Source: Gammaproteobacteria bacterium (GTDB lineage Bacteria > Pseudomonadota > Gammaproteobacteria > Thiohalomonadales > Thiohalomonadaceae). From it: a stretch of 40,068 bases of DNA. Every line of letters starts with the position of its first letter. Positions within the stretch are counted from its first letter, which is position 1. Shown here piece after piece: positions 16,378 through 25,359 of this stretch. The stretch lies in the NCBI GenBank assembly GCA_026196275.1, contig JAPHTQ010000008.1, positions 1 to 40,068 on the forward strand, in the 5' to 3' direction. The translations under genes were made by a program, and so were the position numbers. The notes beneath the pieces were generated by a model that saw only the letters and a program-made list of their open reading frames with translations, was not told where the DNA came from and did not search any database.

Positions 16378-17004
16378 ATGGGTGTGGTTGCGAACCGACG
16401 CTCTGTAATGACGCTGTTTTCCGGTGATAACGATGTGTACAGTCACCGTGTGCGTATCGTTCTGGCGGAAAAGGGGATTAATGTCGATATCGTATCAGTC
16501 GACCCTGATGATTTGCCTGAGGACCTTATCGACCTCAACCCCTACAACTCTGTTCCGACCCTGGTGGATCGTGAACTGGTGCTGTATGGCTCCCAGGTGA
16601 TCATGGAGTACCTGGATGAGCGTTTCCCGCACCCGCCGCTGATGCCTGTGGATCCGGTCTCCCGCGCCACCAACCGCTTGATGCTGCAGCGAATCGAACA
16701 GGATCTCTACCAGCACTTTGATGTGGTGCTGACGGGTAGTGAGAAGGCCGCTACCAAGGCGAAGAAGGAGATCCGTGACAATCTGGTGATGGCCAGCCCG
16801 ATCTTCGAACAGAAGCCCTATTTCCTGAGTGATGAGTTCTCGCTGGTGGACTGTGCCTTGATGCCACTGCTGTGGCGACTGCCCGCACTGAATATTACCC
16901 TGCCCAAGCAGGCGGCCCCTCTGCAGGCCTATGCTGACCGCGTGTTTGCCAGAGAGTCCTTCCAGGCGAGTCTGAGCGAGCCCGAGCGCGAAATGCGCGA
17001 TTGA
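16378..17004 (+). CDS. sspA: Stringent starvation protein A (SspA)
   Basis: RNA-polymerase-associated protein with a glutathione-S-transferase fold that alters transcription in stationary phase. The 208 residues show a thioredoxin-like N-domain with the SspA signature VYSHRVRIVLAEKGI, DLNPYNSVPTLVDRELVLYGSQVIMEYLDERFPHP, and an all-helical C-domain. The usual GST catalytic Ser/Cys is absent, as in true SspA. The ATG at 16378 is chosen over 16372 because AGGA ends at 16370, giving 7-base spacing; it also gives the MGV start I recall from Pseudomonas SspA. It is followed by sspB in the conserved order petABC-sspAB. Confidence 0.95.
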   Translation: MGVVANRRSVMTLFSGDNDVYSHRVRIVLAEKGINVDIVSVDPDDLPEDLIDLNPYNSVPTLVDRELVLYGSQVIMEYLDERFPHPPLMPVDPVSRATNRLMLQRIEQDLYQHFDVVLTGSEKAATKAKKEIRDNLVMASPIFEQKPYFLSDEFSLVDCALMPLLWRLPALNITLPKQAAPLQAYADRVFARESFQASLSEPEREMRD

Positions 17005-17068
17005 TGCGGCGTCGCTTTTGCGGTCTCTCTGTGGATGCCGCCGCTTACGAAGCTTTCGAGAGAGGTTT

Positions 17069-17458
17069 ATGACACCCAGCCGACCCTACCTGATACGTGC
17101 CCTGTACGAATGGATTATGGACAACGGCCTAACCCCCTACGTCCTTGTGGATGCCGAAGCGGAGCAGGTCGTTGTCCCTCGGCAGTTTGTCGAGGGGGGG
17201 AAAATTGTCCTCAACATTACCCCCTCTGCGGTGCAGAACCTGGAGTTGGGTAACGGTTTTGTCGAAATGGATGCGCGTTTCAGTGGTGCACCGATGCATG
17301 TCTGCGTCCCGGTGATGGCGGTGCTGGCGATCTACGCGCGCGAAAACGGCAAGGGGATGGTGTTTACCGAGGAGGATGGCGGTGGAGACGGGCCCCCTCC
17401 GGACAAGACGCCGGATGAAGATACAGCGAAACGTCCGAGTCTAAGAGTGGTCAAGTAA
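17069..17458 (+). CDS. sspB: ClpXP adaptor SspB
   Basis: Adaptor that binds the ssrA tag of stalled-ribosome products and delivers them to ClpXP. The 129 residues comprise the substrate-binding domain (SRPYLIRALYEWIMDNGLTPYVLVDA, VPRQFVEGGKIVLNI, GAPMHVCVPVMAVLAIYARENG). A flexible acidic, proline-rich linker (from about 100) follows, and the protein ends in PSLRVVK, matching the ClpX-binding tail. I start at the ATG at 17069, which has GAGAGAGG just upstream and gives the family N-terminus; a longer frame from 17018 is not supported. The gap from sspA is 64 bp. Confidence 0.95.
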   Translation: MTPSRPYLIRALYEWIMDNGLTPYVLVDAEAEQVVVPRQFVEGGKIVLNITPSAVQNLELGNGFVEMDARFSGAPMHVCVPVMAVLAIYARENGKGMVFTEEDGGGDGPPPDKTPDEDTAKRPSLRVVK

Positions 17459-17521
17459 GTATCAAGAATCTTTTCCGCTCTTTAGAACGACGTGCCATCT
17501 GTTTGTAGCTGTTGAGTAGCA

Positions 17522-18925
17522 CTACCGAAAATCGGGCAAGGCCTTGCCCGGGTTGAGTAGGCCGTAGGGATCGAACTGCTGCTTTATCTGTTGCATCAGA
17601 CGCAGCGCTACCGAATCGAGCTCGCGGGAGACGAATTCGCGCTTGACCATGCCGATCCCGTGCTCCCCTGAGAGCGTGCCATCGAGCTCGAGTACCAGCT
17701 GAAACAGTGCGTCGAGACAGGGCCCGGCATTGGCCATCTCTTGCGCATCATCGGGGTTGACCAGCAGGTTGACGTGGATATTGCCATTGCCGGCATGGCC
17801 GAAATTGACAATGGTGACGCCAAAGCGTTGCGCGAGCCCGTCGATCCCGGCGATCAGGGCGGGGATCCGCGACACCGGAACGACCACATCTTCATTGATC
17901 TTTTTCGGCGCAACCGTACGCAGAGCCGGAGAGAGCGCCTTGCGCAGCGTCCACAGCGCATCCACCTTCTGCGGCGTATCGGCCAGCAATACCTCAAGAC
18001 ACCCCTCACCTTCGGCTACACCTTGTACCGAGCGGCTCGCCTGTTCGATGCAGGAGGCGGGGCCATCAACCTCGATCATCAACAGTGCCCCGGCATCGGC
18101 GGGCAGGTCGTTCTCGGCATAGTCGCGGATCATGGCCAGTGCCTTGCCGTCCATAAATTCGAGTGCGCAGGGGATCACCGGCTGGGCCATGATCCGCGAA
18201 ACGGCTCGGGCGGCACTCTCCATGTCACGGTAGAGTGCGCGCAGGGTACGTTTCGCCTCGGCAAGCGGGGTCAGCTTGAGGGTGGCCTCGGTGACCACTG
18301 CCAGTGTGCCTTCGGAGCCGATAAGCAGGCGGGTCAGATCATAGCCGACTACCCCTTTGGTGGTGCAGGTGCCGGTGGTGAAACACTCCCCGGCCATGCT
18401 GACGGCGCGCAGCCCCAACGTGTTCTCCCTGGGGGTACCATACTTGACCGCCCGGGGTCCCGCGGCATTGCAGGCGAGATTGCCGCCGATGGTACAGATA
18501 GCGGCGCTGGTGGGATCCGGTGGCCAGAAGAAACCGTGTTGGGCGGCGGCCTGTTGCACTTGCTGGTTGGTAACGCCGGGTTGTACCCGCATGGTACGGT
18601 TGTCCGGATCAACGGCGATGATGCGATTGAGCTTCTCGGTAGAGAGGACGACGCCGTGATGGAGCGGCACGGCGGCGCCGGCGGTGCCGGTGCCGCTGCC
18701 ACGGGCCACCACCGCTATACGGTACTCGTTGCATAATCGCAGCAGCGCGGCGACCTGCTGTTCGGTCTCTGGCATAACCACCAGATCCGGCAAACTGTGC
18801 TGCCGGCTGTTGTCGTAGCCGTAGGTCCAGCGTTCCGCCTCATCCAGACGCAGTAGCCGATCATCGAAGGTTTGCCGCAGGGACTGGAGAAATGCCGCGG
18901 GAGGGGCTGTATGCGGAGTGCTCAA
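17522..18925 (-). CDS. FAD-linked oxidase, D-lactate/glycolate dehydrogenase (GlcD-like) family
   Basis: A 467-residue flavoprotein of the GlcD/D-lactate dehydrogenase group. The N-terminal FAD-binding domain shows RGSGTGTAG (75-83), GGNLACNAAGPRAVKYG and GYDLTRLLIGSEGTLAVVTEATLKL. The C-terminal substrate domain shows FGHAGNGNIHVNLL, SGEHGIGMVKREF and the closing DPYGLLNPGKALP. No iron-sulfur cysteines are present, so it would need a partner subunit or act alone as a D-2-hydroxyacid dehydrogenase. Substrate (D-lactate, glycolate or D-2-hydroxyglutarate) cannot be told apart here. It starts 9 bp after dolP and ends the lpoA-yraN-gmhA-dolP unit; it is not part of that unit in E. coli. It converges on sspB across 63 bp. 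Confidence 0.9.
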   Translation of the reverse strand: MSTPHTAPPAAFLQSLRQTFDDRLLRLDEAERWTYGYDNSRQHSLPDLVVMPETEQQVAALLRLCNEYRIAVVARGSGTGTAGAAVPLHHGVVLSTEKLNRIIAVDPDNRTMRVQPGVTNQQVQQAAAQHGFFWPPDPTSAAICTIGGNLACNAAGPRAVKYGTPRENTLGLRAVSMAGECFTTGTCTTKGVVGYDLTRLLIGSEGTLAVVTEATLKLTPLAEAKRTLRALYRDMESAARAVSRIMAQPVIPCALEFMDGKALAMIRDYAENDLPADAGALLMIEVDGPASCIEQASRSVQGVAEGEGCLEVLLADTPQKVDALWTLRKALSPALRTVAPKKINEDVVVPVSRIPALIAGIDGLAQRFGVTIVNFGHAGNGNIHVNLLVNPDDAQEMANAGPCLDALFQLVLELDGTLSGEHGIGMVKREFVSRELDSVALRLMQQIKQQFDPYGLLNPGKALPDFR

Positions 18926-18934
18926 CGCGACGAC

Positions 18935-19513
18935 CTAGCTGCTGTACTCAAAAACCTTGACGATGCGTACCACGCCCTTCGTGCTGCGCGCGACCTTCAC
19001 GGCGAGCTCAGCTTCTTGATGGCTGACCAGCCCCATCAGGTAGACGTTGCCCCTTTCAGTGACCACCTTGATAGTGACGGCGTCAAGTTTTTCGTCGGCG
19101 ACAAGGCGGGACTTGAGCCGGGCAGTGAGCTGGATATCACGCTTCCTGCTGGAAGCGTCGCTGAGCGGACCGATCTCCACTGCATTATGCACTTCCCGCA
19201 CCTTGTTCTGCTGCCGGACAATTTGCTCAATCCGCTGTTTGTAGAGTGGCAGGAGCGCCTCGCCGCTCAGCAGGACCACACCGTTGTAGCTGGTGATATT
19301 GATATGGCTGTTGTCGAGCAACTCGGCATCGGCGGTGAGTTGCTGCTGGACTTTGAGTTCGATCGCTTGATCATCAAGCATGGTGCCGACACTGCGCCGG
19401 TCCTTGGCTACCATCACCCCGGTGATGGCCGCACCGCCGGCGATCACCAGTGGGGCGGCACAGCCATGTAACAGGAGCAGGGCGCAGAGCAGGGGGATGA
19501 GGCGAAATCTCAT
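18935..19513 (-). CDS. dolP: DolP (YraP)-like dual BON-domain lipoprotein
   Basis: Outer-membrane lipoprotein with two BON domains. The E. coli counterpart sits at division sites, binds anionic lipid and supports the BAM machinery. The 192-residue product has a lipoprotein signal with lipobox LHGC (Cys18), followed by the typical glycine-rich GGAAITGVMVAKDRRSVGT. BON1 covers about 46-115 (IELKVQQQLTADAELLDNSHINITSYNGVVLLSGE) and BON2 about 120-190 (LTARLKSRLVADEKLDAVTIKVVTERGNVYLMG). It follows gmhA with a 1-bp gap, the same order as yraM-yraN-diaA-yraP in E. coli. Confidence 0.93.
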   Translation of the reverse strand: MRFRLIPLLCALLLLHGCAAPLVIAGGAAITGVMVAKDRRSVGTMLDDQAIELKVQQQLTADAELLDNSHINITSYNGVVLLSGEALLPLYKQRIEQIVRQQNKVREVHNAVEIGPLSDASSRKRDIQLTARLKSRLVADEKLDAVTIKVVTERGNVYLMGLVSHQEAELAVKVARSTKGVVRIVKVFEYSS

Positions 19514-19514
19514 C

Positions 19515-20459
<945 letters not shown>

Positions 20460-20485
<26 letters not shown>

Positions 20486-22349
20486 CGACTTCCATTACAC
20501 GTTCTTGCAGCAGGCGGGGAGTGCCACTGATAAATTGTGCCCAAAGCAGGCTGCGTTTTACGCGCTGATCCTCCGTGACTGAGAGTTTTCCGGTCTCCCC
20601 CCGATAGTGCTCAAATGGCGAACTCTCCAGTATCGGCAGCAGCGGCACCAGTTGATAGGCATCCACCCCGAGTGCTACAAGCCGCTGCAACTGCCCGCTG
20701 TGGCGCTGGAACTCCGCAGCATTTTTTTGCCGCAGTGCCTGTTGCGGGCTGTCGCCACTCAGAGTCCATGGCATGTCGCAGAAGGTGATGTCGTCCATGT
20801 CACGATCGGCGTCGCGGTTGAGCTGACCATTATACAGGTGAGAAGTGGCAAGGATGGGCAGGTCACCGGCATGGTGGAATTTCAGCTGTGGACGAAGCAG
20901 ACGCGCCTGACGCGGGAAGGCGGAGATAAAGATGAAGTCGACGTCCTGGCGCCGACGGGGAATGAACTCCAGCCCTCCCGCCATCAGCTGGTTGAGACGG
21001 CGCTTGCGCAGTTCGCTATCACTAAGATTAAGCAGGGACTTAATCGGGATGGAGAAGTCATTAACCTCTGGATCGTAGCGGTTTTCGCTGGCTAGCGTGC
21101 CGCCCAAAGCCTGCCAGCGCTCGGCAAACGCTTCGGCGAGGCGATCACCCAGAGAGCTTTTGGGCAGCAGCACCGCTGCCCGGGTGTGTCCCTCCTGCCA
21201 GGCCCGTTCGGCCACTTCACGGGCCTCATCCTCGGGTGAGAGGGTGAACTGGTAAAGACGCTCATTGTCGGGGGTTTTGGCATAGTTCAGGGCCAGGGTC
21301 GGGGCCGGCAGTGTCTGCTTGTTAGCCAGGCGCTCCACGGCACCCTTGTCAAGTGGGCCGATGACAAACTCGGCGCCCTCGTCAACAGCCCGCTGATAGA
21401 CCCTCTCGACCTGTTCCGGGTCATCGCCGAGGTCATAGATGCGAAGTGTGATGGTGTCACGCCTCGGGTCCTGATAGTAGGCAGCCAGCAACCCATCCTG
21501 AATGGCCTGTGCGGCAGCGGCGTAGCGTCCGCTGAGCGGAAGCAGCAGGGCGATGTTGGCAGGGCGCTCGGCCAGTTCCCGGCTGCGCTCGACCAGCATC
21601 TGCAGGAGCCGTTCACCTGCAGGATGGCCACGGTAGCGCTGGCGCCAATCGTTAAGACGCTGCTGTACAGCCTGCGGGCTCAGTGTGTAGTCCCTGGAGA
21701 TTTTCACCAGTTCCACCCAGCCGCTCAGCACATCCGGCGGGGGTTGCAGTTGCTGCTGACGCAGTGAACGGGTGCTTAGCAGAGAAAGGGATTGCCAGAT
21801 GGCCAGCTGGTTGGCCTCAATGTGTGCCGGATGCTGCAGGTACAGTTCGCGCACGATATATTCCCGCGATGCATCAAATTGCTCACCCAGCTGAGCAAAG
21901 GCCCGGGCACGGAGCAGGTGGTAGCGGGCGTAGAGTTCGTTGCTCAACGCCAGTTGGTGCTCCATGACCGCCGGGGTGCGCAGCAACTCCAGAGTAATCG
22001 TCGGATCGCGCTTGATTGGCAACTCGGCACGGAGCAGCTGCAGCTTCATGCGCAGATCCGGCGTCAGCGCCCTCCCGGCCAGTATATCCAGCTGCTCATT
22101 TGCCTGGTTGGACAAGCCGGCCCGGAACATCGCCTGTGCGGCCAGGTAGCGATATTCGTGGGACTCGGGTGACGGGCTGGTTTCGGCCAGCTGGCGATAG
22201 AGAGAGATAGCCCGTTCGTAGTCGCCCTCGAGCATGGCTCGGGCAGCCAAAGCCGGCCTCTCTTCCGCGGGGAGGGTTTTGCGTACTGGGCCTTCGGCAC
22301 AACCGAAGAGCACAGCCGTGAGCAGGAAAATGAGTAAGCGCTTTTGCAT
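20460..22349 (-). CDS. lpoA: LpoA (LppC), outer-membrane lipoprotein activator of PBP1A
   Basis: A 629-residue lipoprotein that reaches through the periplasm and stimulates the transpeptidase of PBP1A. It has a signal peptide with lipobox FGC (Cys17), then a helical TPR-like N-domain (about 30-260; MLEGDYERAISLYRQLAETSPSP and similar repeats). The C-domain has a periplasmic-binding-protein fold starting at about residue 263 (ANIALLLPLSGRYAAAAQAIQDG, VIGPLDKGAVERLA, AAVLLPKSSLGDRLAEAF). The length is close to E. coli LpoA (about 680). It is first in the minus-strand unit and divergent from rsmI. Confidence 0.95.
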
Positions 22350-22428
22350 GGATTTAATGTACGATGTTCTGCGGTCAGGGTCTGAGAGGTACTCTGCAAT
22401 CTATACAGTATCTTGGCGGGGTGACGAA

Positions 22429-23274
22429 GTGTCAATTCAAGCAGGCATTCTTTATGTGGTGGCCACACCGATCGGTAACCTGGGAGACCTCTCCCCCAGG
22501 GCAGTCGATATCCTGCAGCGGGTCGATCGTATCGCCGCCGAGGATACCCGCCACAGCGCCGGCCTGATGCGTCATTTCGCGATAACCACACCGATGCTCT
22601 CGCTGCATGAACACAACGAACGGCAAAAGACGCAACTGCTGCTGCAGCGGCTGGAGGGGGGGGAGAGTATCGCCCTCATCGCCGATGCCGGTACACCGCT
22701 GATCAGTGATCCGGGCTATATTCTGGTGCGCGAGGCCCATATGGCTGGACTGCGTGTGGTGCCGATCCCCGGTCCCAGTGCACTGATCGCGGCACTCTCA
22801 GCCAGCGGTCTGCCCACCGACCGTTTCAGTTTCGAGGGTTTTCTTCCCGCCAAGGACGGAGCCCGGCGCAAGCTCCTGGAGGCACTGGCTCAGGAGCGGC
22901 GCACCCTGGCTTTCTACGAGTCGCCCCATCGGATCCTCGACAGCCTCGCCGACATGGCCGGGATCTTCGGCGAGACGCGCGAGGCGGTGGTGGCTCGGGA
23001 GCTGACCAAGACCTTCGAAACCATCCGCCACGACAACCTGGGCAACCTGCTCGAGTGGATGCGGGGCGATGCCAACCAGCAGAAGGGGGAATTTGTGGTT
23101 CTGGTGGGAGAGGCACCGAAGGATGAGGGGGGAGAAGGCCCTGCTGCCGAGGCCTGTCGTATCGCCGATATCCTGGTGCAAGAGTTGCCGGTGAAACAGG
23201 CTGCGGCGCTGGCCGCTAGCATCAGCGGTGAGAAAAAGAACGCCCTGTACAAGTATCTGTTGGACAGGGGGTAG
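22429..23274 (+). CDS. rsmI: 16S rRNA 2'-O-ribose C1402 methyltransferase RsmI
   Basis: SAM-dependent enzyme that methylates the ribose of C1402 in 16S rRNA. The 281 residues contain YVVATPIGNLGDLSPRA (9-25), AAEDTRHSAGLMRHF (36-50), ADAGTPLISDPG (84-95), VPIPGPSALIAALSASGLPTD, FEGFLPAK and FYESPHRI, all hallmarks of the family. I start at the GTG at 22429, which has GGGGTGA upstream and fits the family N-terminus; an in-frame ATG at 22357 would add 24 residues without a ribosome site. It is divergent from lpoA over a 79-bp gap and followed by rnpB. Confidence 0.95.
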   Translation: MSIQAGILYVVATPIGNLGDLSPRAVDILQRVDRIAAEDTRHSAGLMRHFAITTPMLSLHEHNERQKTQLLLQRLEGGESIALIADAGTPLISDPGYILVREAHMAGLRVVPIPGPSALIAALSASGLPTDRFSFEGFLPAKDGARRKLLEALAQERRTLAFYESPHRILDSLADMAGIFGETREAVVARELTKTFETIRHDNLGNLLEWMRGDANQQKGEFVVLVGEAPKDEGGEGPAAEACRIADILVQELPVKQAAALAASISGEKKNALYKYLLDRG

Positions 23275-23322
23275 GGGGAGTTCAAAGTTGAAAGTTGAAA
23301 CTTTGATTTTGAACTTTCCCCC
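23274..23322. repeat. Imperfect TTCAAAG-type inverted repeat between rsmI and rnpB
   Basis: Starting at the last base of the rsmI stop, GGGGGA (23274-23279) pairs with TCCCCC (23317-23322) and GTTCAAA (23280-23286) pairs with TTTGAAC (23308-23314). Inside, AAAGT and ACTTT can close a 4-base loop. It resembles the 24-bp repeat at 11371-11486 in its TTCAAAG/TTGAAAG units. It could act as the rsmI terminator. Its right arm also contains the -35 hexamer proposed for rnpB. Confidence 0.7.
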
Positions 23323-23336
23323 ACAAAGCGTATCTT
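23309..23336 (+). promoter_or_regulatory. rnpB: Promoter of rnpB
   Basis: TTGAAC (23309-23314) and TATCTT (23331-23336) are 16 bases apart, each matching the sigma-70 consensus at four of six positions. The predicted start falls 7-9 bases later, which coincides with the RNase P RNA 5' end inferred independently at about 23345. The -35 box lies in the right arm of the inverted repeat. Confidence 0.6.
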
Positions 23337-23344
23337 ATGCAGCG

Positions 23345-23700
23345 GGAGTCGGCCGGACAGTCGCTATATCTTCACGGTATGGAGGAAAGTCCGGGCTCCG
23401 CAGGGCAGGGTGCCAGGTAACGCCTGGGCGGTGAGAGCCGACGGAAAGTGCAGCAGAGAATATACCGCCGATGGTCTCTTCATTGAGACACAGGTAAGGG
23501 TGAAATGGTGCGGTAAGAGCGCACCGCGCCGGTGGTAACACGCGGCGGCATGGTAAACCCCACCCGGAGCAAGACCAAATAGGGGGGCATTGGTGTGGCC
23601 CGCATCGCCCCCGGGTAGGTCGCTTCAGGTGTCCGGTGACGGACATCGCAGATGAATGACTGTCCACGACAGAACCCGGCTTACAGGCCGGCTCCCACCT
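23345..23700 (+). ncRNA. rnpB: RNase P RNA (rnpB), bacterial type A
   Basis: Catalytic RNA of RNase P, which removes 5' leaders from tRNA precursors. The sequence follows the E. coli M1 plan. The 5' strand GGAGTCGGCC pairs with the 3' GGCCGGCTCC to form P1 (10 bp with one G-U pair). GACAGTCGC follows, then the highly conserved GAGGAAAGTCCGGGCTCC (from 23382), CAGGGTGCCAGGTAACGCCT, CAGGTAAGGGTGAAA, GGTGCGGTAAGAGCGCACCG, CCACCCGGAGCAAG, GATGAATGACTGTCCACGAC and AGAACCCGGCTTA near the 3' end. Length of about 356 nt is normal. The position next to rsmI and upstream of mraZ matches Pseudomonas. Confidence 0.97.
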
Positions 23701-23713
23701 CCAATTTCTCTTG

Positions 23714-23774
23714 CCTCTTGAGACTTCACATTAACTTGCCAACTCAAGGGGCTGATTAAAAAACACTCTTTTTT
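23714..23774 (+). terminator. Probable terminator after rnpB
   Basis: CCTCTTGAG (23714-23722) pairs with CTCAAGGGG (23743-23751), 9 bp with one wobble, around a 20-base loop. The sequence then runs into an A-run and a T6 run (23769-23774) that can itself form an A-T stem. The large loop and the 17-base distance to the T-run make this a moderate call. Confidence 0.45.
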
Positions 23775-23795
23775 GACCCTCCTCACAACCTCTTC

Positions 23796-23810
23796 TCCCA
23801 CCACGTCCCA
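23796..23810 (-). promoter_or_regulatory. Inverted pair of MraZ-type boxes upstream of mraZ
   Basis: On the minus strand, TGGGA (23810-23806), five bases, then TGGGA (23800-23796) reproduce the 10-bp-period TGGGN direct repeat bound by MraZ in E. coli. The boxes are preceded by GAAAG, as in the forward boxes. They lie about 100 bp upstream of the forward boxes and point the other way; no minus-strand gene is seen here that they would serve. Confidence 0.45.
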
Positions 23811-23868
23811 CTTTCCGTAAGTTGTTGTCATATAAGCAGGAAGTTTGTGATTTGAAGCCTGTTTTAAC

Positions 23869-23898
23869 TTGACAGTTCGGCTATATGCTACCTATAGT
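23869..23898 (+). promoter_or_regulatory. Sigma-70 promoter of the dcw cluster (Pmra)
   Basis: TTGACA (23869-23874, perfect -35) and TATAGT (23893-23898, five of six) are 18 bases apart. Transcription should start near 23905, giving a leader of about 58 bases before mraZ. This is the best promoter match in the window. It would drive mraZ, rsmH, ftsL, ftsI and the mur genes, which show almost no further gaps. Confidence 0.75.
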
Positions 23899-23907
23899 GT
23901 AGAAAGG

Positions 23908-23932
23908 TGGGGGAAAGTGGATCAAAGTGGAA
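23908..23932 (+). promoter_or_regulatory. MraZ operator boxes
   Basis: TGGGG (23908-23912), TGGAT (23918-23922) and TGGAA (23928-23932) occur at a strict 10-bp period with AAAG-containing spacers. MraZ of E. coli binds three TGGGN repeats with 5-base spacers in its own leader and represses the cluster. Here only the first box is a full TGGGN; the other two are TGGAN. The boxes start about three bases after the predicted transcription start, a good place for a repressor. Confidence 0.65.
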
Positions 23933-23962
23933 ATGGAGATTCAACAAGGGGGGAGTCAATAA

Positions 23963-24421
23963 GTGTTCCGGGGAGTCACAGAGTTAAGTCTCGATACCAA
24001 GGGTCGTATTGCGATGCCAACGCGCTATCGCGAGCGACTGCTGGATCGTTGCGCCGGGCACATGGTGATCACCATCGATATCGCCGAGAAGTGTCTGGCG
24101 ATCTACCCCTTGCCTGAATGGGAAGCGATCCAGCAAAAACTCGATGCCCTCTCCAGCTTCAATCCGAAGACTGCCATGGTGAAGCGCCTGCTGATGGGCA
24201 ATGCCACCGATGCAGAGATGGACGGCAACGGCCGCATCCTCATCCCCACCAAGCTGCGCAAGCACGCCAACCTGACCAAGAAGGTGGTTATGACCGGTCA
24301 GGGGAAGAAATTCGAACTGTGGGACGAGGAGACTTGGGATATTCGCAGTGAGGCTTGGCAGGCCGAGGCGTCTCTGGACGAGGGCGAACTGCCCACTGAA
24401 CTCGAGTCGCTCTCCCTTTAA
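23963..24421 (+). CDS. mraZ: Transcriptional regulator MraZ
   Basis: DNA-binding regulator of the division and cell-wall cluster, with two SpoVT-AbrB-like half-folds forming a ring. The 152 residues contain both DxxGR-type repeats: [19 protein letters not shown] (9-27) and [19 protein letters not shown] (near 85-103). The start is GTG, giving MFRGV as in the family, and AAGGGGGGAG lies about eight bases upstream. It is the first gene of the cluster, behind a good promoter and its own operator-like boxes. Two bases separate its stop from the first possible rsmH ATG (24424). Confidence 0.96.
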   Translation: MFRGVTELSLDTKGRIAMPTRYRERLLDRCAGHMVITIDIAEKCLAIYPLPEWEAIQQKLDALSSFNPKTAMVKRLLMGNATDAEMDGNGRILIPTKLRKHANLTKKVVMTGQGKKFELWDEETWDIRSEAWQAEASLDEGELPTELESLSL

Positions 24422-24435
24422 CCATGGAGGCGCCG

Positions 24436-25359
24436 ATGGAACACCGCCCGGTCCTGCTTGATGAGGTACTGGAGGCACTAGCTATACGCCCTGATGGGAT
24501 CTATCTGGATGGCACCTTTGGCCGGGGCGGACACAGCGCCGCCATCCTGCAGGAACTGAATGAAAACGGTCGCTTGCTGGCCGTGGATAAGGATCCACAG
24601 GCGATCGCGGTGGCAAAACAGCGATTTGGTGGAGATTCAAGATTCAGCATCGTGCGAGGGAGTTTCACCATGCTTGGGCAGGAGGTGGAAAGTCGTGGCT
24701 GGAAAGGCAGAGTCGACGGAATCCTGCTCGACCTCGGGGTCTCGTCGCCGCAACTTGATGATGCGCAGCGCGGCTTCAGCTTCCGTCATGATGGCCCGCT
24801 GGACATGCGCATGGATCCCGACAGCGGTATCAGCGCCGCCGAGTGGCTCAACAGTGCCAAAGAGGCGGAGATCGCCCAGGTGCTTAAGGAGTACGGCGAG
24901 GAGCGCTTTGCCAAGCGGATCGCCAGGGCCATTGTGCAGCAGCGCGAGCTGGCGCCGATCATCACCACGGCGCGCCTGGCGAAGATTGTCGCCGAGGCCA
25001 ATCCGAAGTGGGAACGGGACAAAAACCCGGCTACCCGCACTTTTCAGGCGATTCGCATCTTTATCAATAGTGAACTCGATGAGCTGGAGCTGGTCTTGAA
25101 TCAGTCGGTGGCGATGCTGGCGCCCGGGGGCCGGCTAGCCGTGATCAGTTTTCATTCACTGGAGGACCGGCGGGTCAAACGTTTCATCCGCGATGAGGCG
25201 CGTGGGGGTGATTTTCCGCCGGATCTGCCGCTGACCGACATCCAGCTCAACCGCCGACTGCGTGCTGTGGGCAAGGATATCAGGGCGAATCAGCAGGAAC
25301 TGGCTGTCAATCCGCGGGCGCGTAGCGCGGTGTTGCGGGTGGCGGAGCGGCTCGGCTAG
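24436..25359 (+). CDS. rsmH: 16S rRNA m4C1402 methyltransferase RsmH (MraW)
   Basis: Methylates N4 of C1402 in 16S rRNA, the same nucleotide whose ribose is methylated by RsmI upstream in this window. The 307 residues show [13 protein letters not shown], the SAM site [11 protein letters not shown] (24-34), [43 protein letters not shown] and [16 protein letters not shown] use the ATG at 24436 because GGAGG at 24426-24430 sits five bases before it; an in-frame ATG at 24424 is the alternative. Its TAG overlaps the GTG of ftsL by one base. Confidence 0.96.
   Translation: MEHRPVLLDEVLEALAIRPDGIYLDGTFGRGGHSAAILQELNENGRLLAVDKDPQAIAVAKQRFGGDSRFSIVRGSFTMLGQEVESRGWKGRVDGILLDLGVSSPQLDDAQRGFSFRHDGPLDMRMDPDSGISAAEWLNSAKEAEIAQVLKEYGEERFAKRIARAIVQQRELAPIITTARLAKIVAEANPKWERDKNPATRTFQAIRIFINSELDELELVLNQSVAMLAPGGRLAVISFHSLEDRRVKRFIRDEARGGDFPPDLPLTDIQLNRRLRAVGKDIRANQQELAVNPRARSAVLRVAERLG

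Noticed and set aside
17741-18736. A 331-codon plus-strand frame opposite the FAD oxidase
   Set aside because: Antisense to a gene with clear FAD and substrate motifs; the translation is Gly/His-rich and matches nothing I know.
22357-22428. Longer RsmI beginning at the ATG at 22357
   Set aside because: The extra 24 residues do not fit the family N-terminus and lack a ribosome site, whereas the GTG at 22429 has GGGGTGA upstream.
23625-23831. A 68-codon minus-strand frame between rnpB and mraZ
   Set aside because: It overlaps the 3' end of RNase P RNA and the inverted MraZ boxes, and its translation has no recognisable features.
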